In this document: positions 36,681-45,237 of the stretch, piece by piece
Layout of the letters: each line of letters starts with the position of its first letter
Position numbering within the stretch: the first letter of the stretch is position 1
From: DASZQY01 sp036511595
GTDB lineage: Bacteria; Pseudomonadota; Alphaproteobacteria; Rhizobiales; Kaistiaceae
Direction of reading: 5' to 3'
Assembly (NCBI GenBank): GCA_036511595.1
Contig: DATCBY010000034.1
Span: 1-64,000 of the forward strand
Length of the DNA: 64,000 nt
Notes under the pieces: model-generated
The model's database searches: none
Told to the model about the DNA's origin: nothing
The model's input: the letters and a program-made list of their open reading frames with translations, nothing else
Position numbers and translations under genes: made by a program

Positions 36681-37711
36681 CCGCTCGCCACGATTTCGCG
36701 GTAACTCCTACGCCTGACAATCGTGACCACATCGTCGTTGCTTTCGATGATAACCGGCTCATCCAGGAACTCTTCGGCGAGTTCGACCAGAACCTGGCTA
36801 TCATCGAGCAGCGGCTGGGGGTTGAGGCGGTGGCGCGCGGCAATCAGGTGACGTTGCGCGGCTCCGGCGAAGCGCTCGCCCGCGCCCGTCTTGCCCTCGA
36901 TATGCTTTACGTGCGCCTGCAGGCCGGCCACAGCATCGGGCCCGGCGATGTCGACGGCGCCGTCCGCATGGCGGCCTCCAGCGAGGCCCAGATGCACCTG
37001 CCGAGCCTTGAGCCTAAGGGGCGGCTCGCCATGGCGCAGGTTGGCACGCGCCGCCGCGCCGTCGTCGCGCGCACGCCGACGCAGGATGCCTACATCCGTT
37101 CCTTCGACCGCGCCGAGCTTGTCTTCGGGATCGGCCCCGCCGGCACCGGCAAGACCTACCTCGCCGTCGCCTACGCCGCGGCCATGCTGGAGCGCGGCAC
37201 CGTCGATCGTCTCATTCTCTCGCGCCCAGCCGTCGAGGCTGGCGAGCGCCTCGGCTTCCTGCCCGGCGACATGCGCGACAAGGTCGATCCCTATCTGCGT
37301 CCACTTTACGATGCCCTCAACGACATGATGCCGCCGGAGAAGGTCGAACGCGGCCTGACCTCCGGCATCATCGAGGTGGCGCCGCTCGCCTTCATGCGCG
37401 GACGTACGCTCGCCAACGCCGTAGTCATTCTCGATGAGGCCCAGAACACCACGTCCATGCAGATGAAGATGTTCCTCACCCGCCTGGGCGAGAACTCGCG
37501 CATGATCGTCACCGGCGATCCCAGCCAGATCGATCTTCCGCCGGGACAGACGTCTGGGCTGGTCGAGGCGGTACGCCTGCTTGACGGTGTCTCCGGCATT
37601 GCGCAGGTGCGCTTTACCGCCGCCGATGTCGTCCGTCATCCTCTCGTCGGGCGCATCGTCGAGGCCTACGACGCCGCCGACCGCGCAAGGACCGCCCACG
37701 CGTCGCGATGA
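36677..37711 (+). CDS. phoH: PhoH family ATPase (YbeZ-like)
   Basis: A 344-residue P-loop ATPase. Walker A is GPAGTGKT (about 153-160) and the Walker B region is AVVILDEAQNTT. YbeZ proteins partner with YbeY in rRNA maturation. The only plausible start is the TTG at 36677, which overlaps the miaB stop (TTGA). It has GGAG 8 bases upstream, and no other start codon occurs in frame for about 70 residues. The stop overlaps ybeY by 4 bases. Confidence 0.94.
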   Translation: MTARHDFAVTPTPDNRDHIVVAFDDNRLIQELFGEFDQNLAIIEQRLGVEAVARGNQVTLRGSGEALARARLALDMLYVRLQAGHSIGPGDVDGAVRMAASSEAQMHLPSLEPKGRLAMAQVGTRRRAVVARTPTQDAYIRSFDRAELVFGIGPAGTGKTYLAVAYAAAMLERGTVDRLILSRPAVEAGERLGFLPGDMRDKVDPYLRPLYDALNDMMPPEKVERGLTSGIIEVAPLAFMRGRTLANAVVILDEAQNTTSMQMKMFLTRLGENSRMIVTGDPSQIDLPPGQTSGLVEAVRLLDGVSGIAQVRFTAADVVRHPLVGRIVEAYDAADRARTAHASR

Positions 37712-38214
37712 TGTCGTTGTCGCACTCCGTCCGCATTCCCCTTATCGACATTACGCTCGAGGCTGGCGAATGGCCGCCGGCGGTGAAGCTGCATCCGCTG
37801 GTCGAGCGGACGGTGAAGGCCGCGCTTGTCGCGGCCGAGCCTCCGCTTGCCGCAGAAAGCGAACTCAGCCTGCTGTTCACCGATGATGCCCATGTGCAGC
37901 GGCTCAACCAGCGCTATCGTAGCAAGGACGTCGCCACGAACGTCCTGTCGTTTCGGATCGCGCCGACGGTGCCCGGGGTGTTTGGCCCGCTGCTCGGCGA
38001 TCTGGTCCTTGCCGAGGAGACTATTCGCCGCGAAGCGGCGGCAGACGGGCTGGCGTTTGACGACCACCTTGCCCACCTCGTCGTCCACGGCCTGCTCCAC
38101 TTGCTGGATTACGATCACGATGAGGATTCGGAAGCTGCGCGGATGGAGGGGCTGGAAAGCGCTATACTCGCCCGCCTCGGCATAGCCGATCCCTACGGCG
38201 GAGGGGACGGATGA
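37708..38214 (+). CDS. ybeY: Endoribonuclease YbeY (rRNA maturation factor)
   Basis: Metal-dependent single-strand RNase required for 16S rRNA 3' end maturation and ribosome quality control. The 168-residue protein carries the H-x3-H-x5-H metal motif HGLLHLLDYDH (His127, His131, His137) and the conserved RSKDVATNVLSF. The gene is embedded between phoH and tlyC with 4-base ATGA overlaps on both sides. Confidence 0.96.
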   Translation: MMSLSHSVRIPLIDITLEAGEWPPAVKLHPLVERTVKAALVAAEPPLAAESELSLLFTDDAHVQRLNQRYRSKDVATNVLSFRIAPTVPGVFGPLLGDLVLAEETIRREAAADGLAFDDHLAHLVVHGLLHLLDYDHDEDSEAARMEGLESAILARLGIADPYGGGDG

Positions 38215-39221
38215 GCGACAGCGACAAGCAGGCTTCCGGCACGGATATCTCCGGCGGCCAGGAAAACTGGCTCGACCGATTGCGTGCCGCGGTTGGCCTG
38301 AAGGGCTCAGGCTCGATCCGCGAGGAACTTGCCAATGCGCTCGCCACCGAGGACGTCGCCGCCGGCTTCTCGCCCGAAGAGCGCGCCATGCTATCCAGTA
38401 TCCTGCGCCTGCGCGACGTGCGCGTCGATGACATCATGGTGCCGCGCCCCGACATCGAGGCGGTCAACATCGATATCCGTCTTGGCGATCTCTTCTCGCA
38501 CTTCCTGTCTTCGGGCCACTCGCGCATGCCGGTCTACCGCGAATCCCTCGACGATCCCGTGGGCCTCGTCCACATCAAGGATTTGATGGGATACGTAACG
38601 CAGGGCGCCGAGGTACCGCCCACAGGCATGGTTGAGGAAAACGCGATCGCGCGCCCAAGGGAATTCGACCTCAGCCGGCTCGATCTGTCCAAGCCGCTCG
38701 CCGACACCAGCCTGGTGCGCAACATTCTTTTTGTACCGCCGTCGATGCCGGTCGCCGTGCTGCTGGCCAACATGCAGGCGAGCCGCATGCAGCTTGCCCT
38801 GGTCATCGACGAATATGGCGGCACGGACGGCCTCGTATCGCTCGAGGACGCGGTCGAAATGATCGTCGGCGACATCGAGGATGAATCCGACGAGGACACC
38901 GGGCCGATGATCGTACCGGACGGTAACGGCGGTTTTCTTGCCGACGCGCGCGCCGACCTCGACGAGCTCGCCGCCGCGATCGGCGAGGATGTCGCCGGGG
39001 GCGCCAGTGGCGAGGACGTCGATACGGTCGGCGGTCTGGTATTCGGACTTATCGGCCGCATTCCCGTGCGCGGCGAACTTATCTCCGCCCCGAACGGCTA
39101 CGAAATCCAGATCCTCGATGCCGACCCGCGTCGTATCAAGCGCCTGCGTATCTATCGCCGTCCGCAGGAGCAGCGCCGTCGCCTGCGGCTGCCGCCGGAA
39201 GCCGGCAGCACACCTGTATAA
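38211..39221 (+). CDS. tlyC: Hemolysin C/CorC family protein with CBS domains (TlyC)
   Basis: A 336-residue cytoplasmic protein. Two CBS domains occupy about 65-190 (VDDIMVPRPDIEAVN, then a second around ILFVPPSMPVAVLL and VIDEYGGTDGLVSLEDAVE), followed by a C-terminal CorC/HlyC transporter-associated domain. It lacks the membrane domain of larger family members. Some relatives affect magnesium or cobalt efflux. Despite the name, there is no evidence of haemolytic activity. It is coupled to ybeY and followed by lnt. Confidence 0.92.
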   Translation: MSDSDKQASGTDISGGQENWLDRLRAAVGLKGSGSIREELANALATEDVAAGFSPEERAMLSSILRLRDVRVDDIMVPRPDIEAVNIDIRLGDLFSHFLSSGHSRMPVYRESLDDPVGLVHIKDLMGYVTQGAEVPPTGMVEENAIARPREFDLSRLDLSKPLADTSLVRNILFVPPSMPVAVLLANMQASRMQLALVIDEYGGTDGLVSLEDAVEMIVGDIEDESDEDTGPMIVPDGNGGFLADARADLDELAAAIGEDVAGGASGEDVDTVGGLVFGLIGRIPVRGELISAPNGYEIQILDADPRRIKRLRIYRRPQEQRRRLRLPPEAGSTPV

Positions 39222-39309
39222 TTCGCATGCGCTAACGCTTGCCTTGACCCTGACACCGCGCTTCGCGAGGTTCGGCGGCCGATACTAAAATTCTGCAACG
39301 GAAGACGCC

Positions 39310-40899
39310 GTGCACGCCCTCGCGGACCGCATCATCATCCTGTGGGGCTGGCGGCGCTTTGGCGTGGCATGCCTTGCCGGGGCCGTCTCGGCGCTGGCAT
39401 TTGCGCCCTTCGACCTGTTTCCGGTCCTCTGGCTTACCGTCCCGGTCTTCGTCTGGCTGATCGACGGCACCGCGGGAGGCGAAGGGGCGTCGCGGTGGCG
39501 CTCGCTCCTTTCGGCGGCGATCGTCGGATTTGGGTTTGGCTTCGGCTTCTTCCTTGCAGGACTGTGGTGGGTGGGCGTTGCCTTCCTCACCGACGCCGGG
39601 CCGTTCCTCTGGTTCCTGCCTGTGGCGGTTATCGCGCTGCCCGCCGGGCTCGCCCTGTTCTGGGCCTTCGGTGCAACGCTCGCTCGAATATTCTGGGTGG
39701 AAGGTTGGCCGCGCGCTCTTGTGTTTGCCGTCGCTATGGCGATTGCCGAGTGGCTGCGCGGCCATCTGTTCACCGGCTTTCCGTGGAACGCGTTCGGCTA
39801 TGCTCTGACACCGACGCCCCTGATGATGCAATCGGCAGCGCTGATCGGCATCTGGGGGATGACGCTTGACGCGTTCTTCATATTCGCGGCGCCGGCTTTG
39901 CTGGCCGCGCACGAAGCAAACGAACGTCGCAGGGCGCGCCGCATCGCCGGCATCGCCATCGCGCTCCTCGTCGTTCATCTGGCCTTCGGCGAATTGCGTC
40001 TTGCCAACGGCCCCGACCCCTTGGTTCCGGATGTCCATCTGCGGCTGGTGCAGCCCGCCATTCCGCAGGACGAGCGCTGGGCCGAGGATCGCTCGGACGA
40101 CATCATGAACCGCTACGTCGCCCTCAGCCGCAGTGGTCCCGGCGGCATGAAGGGCATCACTCATCTCGTCTGGCCGGAATCGGCGTTTCCTTTTCTTCTG
40201 ACCGAGCGGCCCGGCGCCCTTGCCGCGATCGCCGATCTGCTATCCTCGGGCACGACGCTGATCACCGGCGCCGCCCGCGCCGATCGCACCGCGGGTCCGC
40301 CGACGCCCGTCTTCAACAGCGTCTATGTCATCGGCGATCAGGGTGAGATTCTGGCCGCCTATGACAAGGTTCATCTCGTGCCGTTCGGGGAATACCTGCC
40401 GTTTCGAAGTTTCCTGGGCGCACTTGGTCTGCGGCAGTTGATCGCACTGCCCCAGGGGTTTTCCCCCGGTCAGCGCCTGCGAACGCTCGCCATTCCGCAC
40501 GCTCCGCCCTTCGGTCCGCTCATCTGCTACGAAATTATCTTTCCCGGCGCGGCGGTGGAGCCCGGCAATCGACCTGGGTGGCTCGTCAACGTCACCAACG
40601 ACGCATGGTACGGCAACACACCGGGGCCCTATCAGCATTTTCTCGAGGCCCGCGTTCGCGCCGTTGAGGAAGGCCTGCCGCTGGTTCGGGCCGCCAACTC
40701 TGGAGTTTCGGCAATCATCGATCCGCATGGCCGGGTGGTAGCAAGCTTGGCCCTCGGCATGAGCGGCGTCCTCGATGGTGGTTTGCCGGCAAGTTTGCCC
40801 GCCACGCCATACGGCCGCTTCGGCGATGCAATCTTTCTGCTGCTTCTTATGGTTAACGGCGGATTGATAATCATCGCGAAAATTTACCGAACTCGTTGA
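39310..40899 (+). CDS. lnt: Apolipoprotein N-acyltransferase
   Basis: Adds the third acyl chain to bacterial lipoproteins in the inner membrane. The 529-residue protein has 6-8 N-terminal membrane segments and a C-terminal nitrilase-type domain, with the catalytic triad Glu290 (VWPESAFPF), Lys353 (AYDKVHLVPFGEYLPF) and Cys406 (LICYEIIF). The GTG at 39310 is preceded by GGAAG at five bases. It is downstream of the miaB-phoH-ybeY-tlyC chain after an 88-base gap. Confidence 0.95.
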   Translation: MHALADRIIILWGWRRFGVACLAGAVSALAFAPFDLFPVLWLTVPVFVWLIDGTAGGEGASRWRSLLSAAIVGFGFGFGFFLAGLWWVGVAFLTDAGPFLWFLPVAVIALPAGLALFWAFGATLARIFWVEGWPRALVFAVAMAIAEWLRGHLFTGFPWNAFGYALTPTPLMMQSAALIGIWGMTLDAFFIFAAPALLAAHEANERRRARRIAGIAIALLVVHLAFGELRLANGPDPLVPDVHLRLVQPAIPQDERWAEDRSDDIMNRYVALSRSGPGGMKGITHLVWPESAFPFLLTERPGALAAIADLLSSGTTLITGAARADRTAGPPTPVFNSVYVIGDQGEILAAYDKVHLVPFGEYLPFRSFLGALGLRQLIALPQGFSPGQRLRTLAIPHAPPFGPLICYEIIFPGAAVEPGNRPGWLVNVTNDAWYGNTPGPYQHFLEARVRAVEEGLPLVRAANSGVSAIIDPHGRVVASLALGMSGVLDGGLPASLPATPYGRFGDAIFLLLLMVNGGLIIIAKIYRTR

Positions 40900-41133
40900 T
40901 GGCTTATGACGGACAATTGACACTAATACCGAACGCCTGTTCATTGTCGGCCGTCATCGGGCTCGGGCGTTCAGGGGTCGTCTGGGTATCGGCGGGCTCG
41001 ACCGTCCAATCCTTTTCGATTGACAGTTTAGTCGCGCGCGAACATCACGACGCGGCTGCTGTGGCGGGTGTTTTCCAGTCGCGGCACAGAGGTATTTTGC
41101 GGCGTTATAGCGACAGGAAGCATCCGGAAGCGA

Positions 41134-41556
41134 ATGGCTAACAAGAAGCAACCAAACCCGATCGACATCCACGTTGGGAGTCGAGTGAGACTGCGCCGCA
41201 TGATGCTGGGCATGAGCCAGGAAAAGCTCGGCGAAAGTCTCGGCATTACCTTCCAGCAAATCCAGAAATACGAAAAAGGCACCAACCGCATCGGCGCGAG
41301 CCGACTGCAGCATATTGCCCGTGTGCTGACAGTTCCGGTCGCTTTCTTTTTCGAGGATGCGCCTGCAACTCCGGGGGACCATTCCGCAGGCGGAATTGCC
41401 GAGCCGGAGAGTACCAGCTACGTGGTCGACTTTCTTTCGAGTTCCGAAGGCATCCAGCTGAACAAGGCATTCGTGCGCATCAACGATGCCAAGCTGCGCC
41501 GGCGGGTAATCGATCTCGTCCGTGCGCTGGTTGGAGAAGAGGAAGAGGGCGGCTGA
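41134..41556 (+). CDS. XRE family helix-turn-helix regulator upstream of metK
   Basis: A 140-residue regulator with an N-terminal XRE helix-turn-helix (LRRMMLGMSQEKLGESLGITFQQIQKYEKG, described by its elements SQEKLGESLG and QQIQKYEKG) and a C-terminal acidic tail. The ATG at 41134 was chosen because the upstream 22 codons are not protein-like. It is probably of the conserved Rhizobiales family located before metK. The 234-base upstream region contains TTGACA twice but no convincing -10 match. Control of the methionine cycle is inferred from position only. Confidence 0.88.
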   Translation: MANKKQPNPIDIHVGSRVRLRRMMLGMSQEKLGESLGITFQQIQKYEKGTNRIGASRLQHIARVLTVPVAFFFEDAPATPGDHSAGGIAEPESTSYVVDFLSSSEGIQLNKAFVRINDAKLRRRVIDLVRALVGEEEEGG

Positions 41557-41697
41557 CCGTTCTCGGCGGCGCCAGCCGGCCGCCGCAACCCAGCCCCGCA
41601 ATTGACCACCACCAGTTTCGCTGCCAGAACCACCCCGGGATGGCCGGGTGACAATGATCTTCCGGCCGCGTTTGTTCGCTACGGGAGAGCCGTGTCC

Positions 41698-42867
41698 ATG
41701 CCTCGCGCCACCTATCATTTCACCAGTGAGTCGGTTTCCGAAGGCCATCCCGACAAGGTCTGCGACCGTATCTCCGACACCATCGTCGATGCCTATCTCG
41801 CCGAGATGCCAGAAGCCCGCGTTGCCTGCGAGACACTGGCAACCACCAACCGCGTGGTCATTGCCGGAGAGGTGCGCGGCCCCGACGCCGTCCTCGACCG
41901 GATCGAGGACCTGACGCGCGGGGCTATCCGCGATATCGGCTACCAGCAGGAAGGCTTCCACTGGCAGACGGCCGAAATCGAGATCCTGCTCCACGCCCAG
42001 TCTGCCGACATCGCGCAAGGTGTTGACGCCGCCGGCAACAAGGACGAGGGCGCCGGCGACCAGGGCATCATGTTCGGCTACGCCTGCCGCGAGACGCCGG
42101 AATTCATGCCGGCGCCCATTTATTACGCCCACAGGATTCTGAAGCTCCTGACCGACGCGCGGAAATCCGGCGAGGCGAAAGTGCTGGGCCCTGACGCCAA
42201 GAGCCAGGTCACCGTCGAGTACCAGAACGGCAAGCCGGTAAAGGCGACCTCCATCGTCGTCTCGACTCAGCATCTCGACGGCAACATGACGTCGGATGAC
42301 GTTCGCGCAGTCGTCGAGCCATATGTGATAAAGGCGTTGCCACCGGGTTGGATCAACGGCCACACCGAATGGCACGTGAACCCGACGGGGAAATTCTTGA
42401 TCGGCGGTCCCGATGGCGACTGCGGACTCACCGGCCGCAAGATCATCGTCGACACCTATGGTGGCGCGGCGCCGCACGGGGGCGGCGCGTTCTCCGGTAA
42501 GGACCCGACCAAGGTTGATCGTTCTGCCGCGTATGCCGCGCGCTATCTCGCCAAGAACGCAGTCGCCGCTGGCCTCGCCGACCGGTGCACGATCCAACTC
42601 TCCTACGCCATCGGCGTTGCGAAGCCGCTGTCGATCTACGTCGATCTCCACGGCACCGGTAACGTCGAGGAAGCCAAACTGGAGAAGGCGCTCGGCGAGG
42701 TCATGGACCTGTCGCCGCGCGGCATCCGCCAGCATCTCGCCCTCAACCGGCCGATTTACGCGCGCACCTCGGCCTACGGGCACTTCGGCCGTGCCCCCGA
42801 AGCTGACGGCGGTTTCTCATGGGAGAAGACCGATCTGGCGGCGTCCCTGCGCGCAGCGCTTGCCTGA
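41698..42867 (+). CDS. metK: S-adenosylmethionine synthetase
   Basis: Makes S-adenosylmethionine from methionine and ATP. The 389-residue protein has the methionine/ATP motif EGHPDKVCDRISD near the start, GAGDQGIMFGYAC and the P-loop-like GGAFSGKDPTKVDRSAAY. The ATG at 41698 lies 8 bases after GGGAGAG. I looked for SAM-II-type or similar riboswitch features in the 141 bases upstream and saw none. trmB follows after 27 bases. Confidence 0.97.
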   Translation: MPRATYHFTSESVSEGHPDKVCDRISDTIVDAYLAEMPEARVACETLATTNRVVIAGEVRGPDAVLDRIEDLTRGAIRDIGYQQEGFHWQTAEIEILLHAQSADIAQGVDAAGNKDEGAGDQGIMFGYACRETPEFMPAPIYYAHRILKLLTDARKSGEAKVLGPDAKSQVTVEYQNGKPVKATSIVVSTQHLDGNMTSDDVRAVVEPYVIKALPPGWINGHTEWHVNPTGKFLIGGPDGDCGLTGRKIIVDTYGGAAPHGGGAFSGKDPTKVDRSAAYAARYLAKNAVAAGLADRCTIQLSYAIGVAKPLSIYVDLHGTGNVEEAKLEKALGEVMDLSPRGIRQHLALNRPIYARTSAYGHFGRAPEADGGFSWEKTDLAASLRAALA

Positions 42868-42894
42868 CAGTCAATTCGCGGCCGCCCGATTGGC

Positions 42895-43578
42895 ATGATC
42901 GAGCGCCGCGATAGTCTCTTCGGACGCCGCAAGGGCAAGCCGCTATCGGCGCGCCGCGCCGATCAAATGGCAACGGTATTGCCGACTCTCGCCCTCGATA
43001 CCGGGGGTTCGCCGCCCGCTGATATCGGCGGCCTTTTCCCAGGCAATCCGTATCGCGTCGTTCTGGAGGTCGGTTTTGGTGGCGGCGAGCATTTCGTGGC
43101 CGGCGCGACGCGCGAACCGGAAACCGGCTTCATCGGCGTCGAACCGTTTGTGGCCGGCATGGCTAAAGCCGTCAGTGCCATTGTCCACAACAACCTCGGC
43201 AACATTCGCCTGTTCGGCGGCGATGCATCCGTGCTGCTCGACTGGTTGCCGTCGGTTTCGATCGATCGGGTCGATCTTCTTTATCCCGATCCCTGGCCCA
43301 AGAAGCGCCACTGGAAGCGCCGCTTCGTGAGCAAGGACAATCTCGCGCGGCTGGCGCGCGTGTTGAAGCCCGGCGGCGCGTTCCGGTTTGCCAGCGATAT
43401 TTCCGGTTACGTTGAATGGACGTTGAGGCATGTGGCAGCCGAGGCGCGCTTTGTCTGGCTGGCCGAGCGCGCCGACGACTGGTTGCATCCGTGGCCGAAT
43501 TGGCCAGGGACACGTTATGAAGAAAAGGCGCTGCGGGCCGGGCGTGCGCCGACCTATCTGGCGTTCCGGCGGGTGTGA
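42895..43578 (+). CDS. trmB: tRNA (guanine-N7-)-methyltransferase TrmB
   Basis: Makes m7G46 in the tRNA variable loop using SAM. The 227-residue protein has the SAM motif LEVGFGGGEHF and the signature PDPWPKKRHWKRRFV, followed by LKPGGAFRFASD. It directly follows metK, which supplies its methyl donor; this pairing is common in alphaproteobacteria. Confidence 0.95.
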   Translation: MIERRDSLFGRRKGKPLSARRADQMATVLPTLALDTGGSPPADIGGLFPGNPYRVVLEVGFGGGEHFVAGATREPETGFIGVEPFVAGMAKAVSAIVHNNLGNIRLFGGDASVLLDWLPSVSIDRVDLLYPDPWPKKRHWKRRFVSKDNLARLARVLKPGGAFRFASDISGYVEWTLRHVAAEARFVWLAERADDWLHPWPNWPGTRYEEKALRAGRAPTYLAFRRV

Positions 43579-43620
43579 GCCACCTATACACGACCCTCGG
43601 AGTCGAGTTATTCCAGTCCG

Positions 43621-44082
43621 GTGATCACCCAAAAGGCCAAGTACGCGTTCAAGGCGCTGTTCCACCTGGCGGCACAGCCGGCCGGAACCTCGATGCCGAT
43701 CGAGGCCGTTGCGAAAGGCGCCGGCGTGCCGCGGAAATTTCTCGAGCACATCCTTCTCGACCTCAAGAAGAAGGGCATCGTCACCAGTCGTCGCGGCCGG
43801 GTTGGCGGCTATACGCTCATCAAGCGGCCGGACGAGATGACCATCGGCTCGATTCTGCGCGCCATCGACGGACCGATCGCACCACTGCCTTGCATCTCAC
43901 GCACTGCGTATCGCCGTTGCACCGACTGCAAGGACGAGAAAATCTGTGTCGTCCGCCGTTTGTTTGCCGACACCTATTCGGCGACTCTATTGCTCATGGA
44001 CGGTACGACGCTGGCCGAAGCTCTGACCGGCGCGCCGATCGGCGAATTCGGCAGCTCGATTTCGGGAACCTCTGCCCGCTGA
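43621..44082 (+). CDS. Rrf2 family regulator with four clustered cysteines
   Basis: A 153-residue winged-helix regulator of the Rrf2 family: ITQKAKYAFKALFHLA, then EAVAKGAGVPRKFLEHILLDLKKKGIV and GGYTL. Four cysteines lie at 91, 100, 103 and 109 (C-x8-C-x2-C-x5-C), where IscR carries its [2Fe-2S] ligands, so Fe-S or redox sensing is plausible. It is directly upstream of a sulfate ABC importer, so it probably controls sulfur uptake in the manner of CymR-like Rrf2 proteins. The start is a GTG with no strong ribosome-binding site. Confidence 0.88.
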   Translation: MITQKAKYAFKALFHLAAQPAGTSMPIEAVAKGAGVPRKFLEHILLDLKKKGIVTSRRGRVGGYTLIKRPDEMTIGSILRAIDGPIAPLPCISRTAYRRCTDCKDEKICVVRRLFADTYSATLLLMDGTTLAEALTGAPIGEFGSSISGTSAR

Positions 44083-44135
44083 GATTCTTTTTCCCGGTCT
44101 AGCCAGCATTTTGTCATGCGGCGCTTTGTTAAAGA

Positions 44136-44150
44136 CGACTTACTATGTCG
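44136..44150. promoter_or_regulatory. Dyad in the Rrf2-sulfate transporter intergenic region
   Basis: CGAC-ttactat-GTCG lies 47 bases before the sbp-type gene's start, with TTA and TAA just outside the arms. A candidate operator for the adjacent Rrf2 regulator, based on position and symmetry only. Confidence 0.3.
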
Positions 44151-44196
44151 AGATAACGCCGTCCTGAACCGAGCAGTTCAACAACGGAGTTGTCCC

Positions 44197-45228
44197 ATGC
44201 TGTCAAGACTTCGAACCTTCGCCGCCGCCCTGGTGCTGACCGCGCCGGTTGCGCTGGCGGCCACCCTGTCTCCGGCGTTGGCGGCAGACCAGACCATTCT
44301 CAACGTCTCGTACGACCCGACGCGTGAGCTTTACAAGGCGTATGACGCCCTCTTTGCGGATCACTGGAAAAAGCTCACCGGTGACACGGTCACCGTGCAG
44401 CAGTCGCATGGCGGCTCGGGTGCGCAGGCGCGTGCCGTCATCGACGGCCAGCCCGCCGATGTCGTAACGCTGGCTATCGAAAGCGACATCGATGCGATCG
44501 CCGCCAAGACCGGAAAGATTCCGGCGAACTGGAAAACGTTGCTACCGGACGACGCGGCCCCTTACTCCTCCACTATTGTTTTGCTGGTGCGCGCCGGTAA
44601 CCCGAAGGGGATCAAGGATTGGGATGACCTGGCAAAGCCGGGCATCCAGGTGATAACCCCGAATCCGAAAACCTCCGGCGGCGCACGCTGGAATTTCCTC
44701 GCTGCCTGGGCCTACGCCAACGCCCACGACGGCAATGACGAGGCCAAGACCAAGGCTTTCGTCACGGCGCTCTACAAGAACGTGCCGGTCCTCGACACTG
44801 GCGCGCGCGGCTCGACGACTACATTCGTCGAGCGCGGCATCGGCGACGTGCTGATCTCCTGGGAGAACGAGGCGTTCCTCGCGCAGAAGGAAGCGCCCGG
44901 CAGCTTGGACATCGTTACGCCGTCCCTGTCGATAAAAGCGGTGCCGCCGGTCGCGCTCGTCGCAGGCAACGTCGACACCAAGGGAACGCGGAAGGTTGCA
45001 GAGGAATATCTGAAGTATCTGTATAGCGACGATGCCCAGAAACTGATCGCGGCGAACTTTTACCGCCCGGTCAATCCGAAGGCAGCGGCGCCCGAAGACC
45101 TCAAGCGCTTCACCGATTTGCCGCTGGTTTCGGTCGACGATCCGCAATTCGGCGGATGGGCGACGGCACAACCGAAATTCTTCGGCGACGGTGGCGTCTT
45201 TGACCAGATCTACAAACCCGCGTCATAA
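44197..45228 (+). CDS. Sulfate/thiosulfate ABC transporter substrate-binding protein
   Basis: A 343-residue periplasmic binding protein. The signal peptide spans about residues 1-30 (basic LSRLR, hydrophobic core, cleavage after ALAA). The mature protein starts DQTILNVSYDPTRELY, and QSHGGSGAQARAV and LDTGARGSTTTFVERGIGDVL are characteristic of the Sbp/CysP family. CGGAG lies seven bases before the ATG. It is the first gene of the importer operon, followed by cysT, cysW and cysA. Confidence 0.95.
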   Translation: MLSRLRTFAAALVLTAPVALAATLSPALAADQTILNVSYDPTRELYKAYDALFADHWKKLTGDTVTVQQSHGGSGAQARAVIDGQPADVVTLAIESDIDAIAAKTGKIPANWKTLLPDDAAPYSSTIVLLVRAGNPKGIKDWDDLAKPGIQVITPNPKTSGGARWNFLAAWAYANAHDGNDEAKTKAFVTALYKNVPVLDTGARGSTTTFVERGIGDVLISWENEAFLAQKEAPGSLDIVTPSLSIKAVPPVALVAGNVDTKGTRKVAEEYLKYLYSDDAQKLIAANFYRPVNPKAAAPEDLKRFTDLPLVSVDDPQFGGWATAQPKFFGDGGVFDQIYKPAS

Positions 45229-45237
45229 AGCGAGGAG

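Noticed and set aside
38211..39221. Haemolysin/virulence factor
   Set aside because: The TlyC name is historical. Only CBS and CorC-type domains are visible, within a ribosome/RNA-processing operon.
41557..41697. SAM-responsive riboswitch before metK
   Set aside because: I looked for SAM-II-like conserved elements and pseudoknot arms and found none; only a GC-rich spacer with a Shine-Dalgarno sequence.
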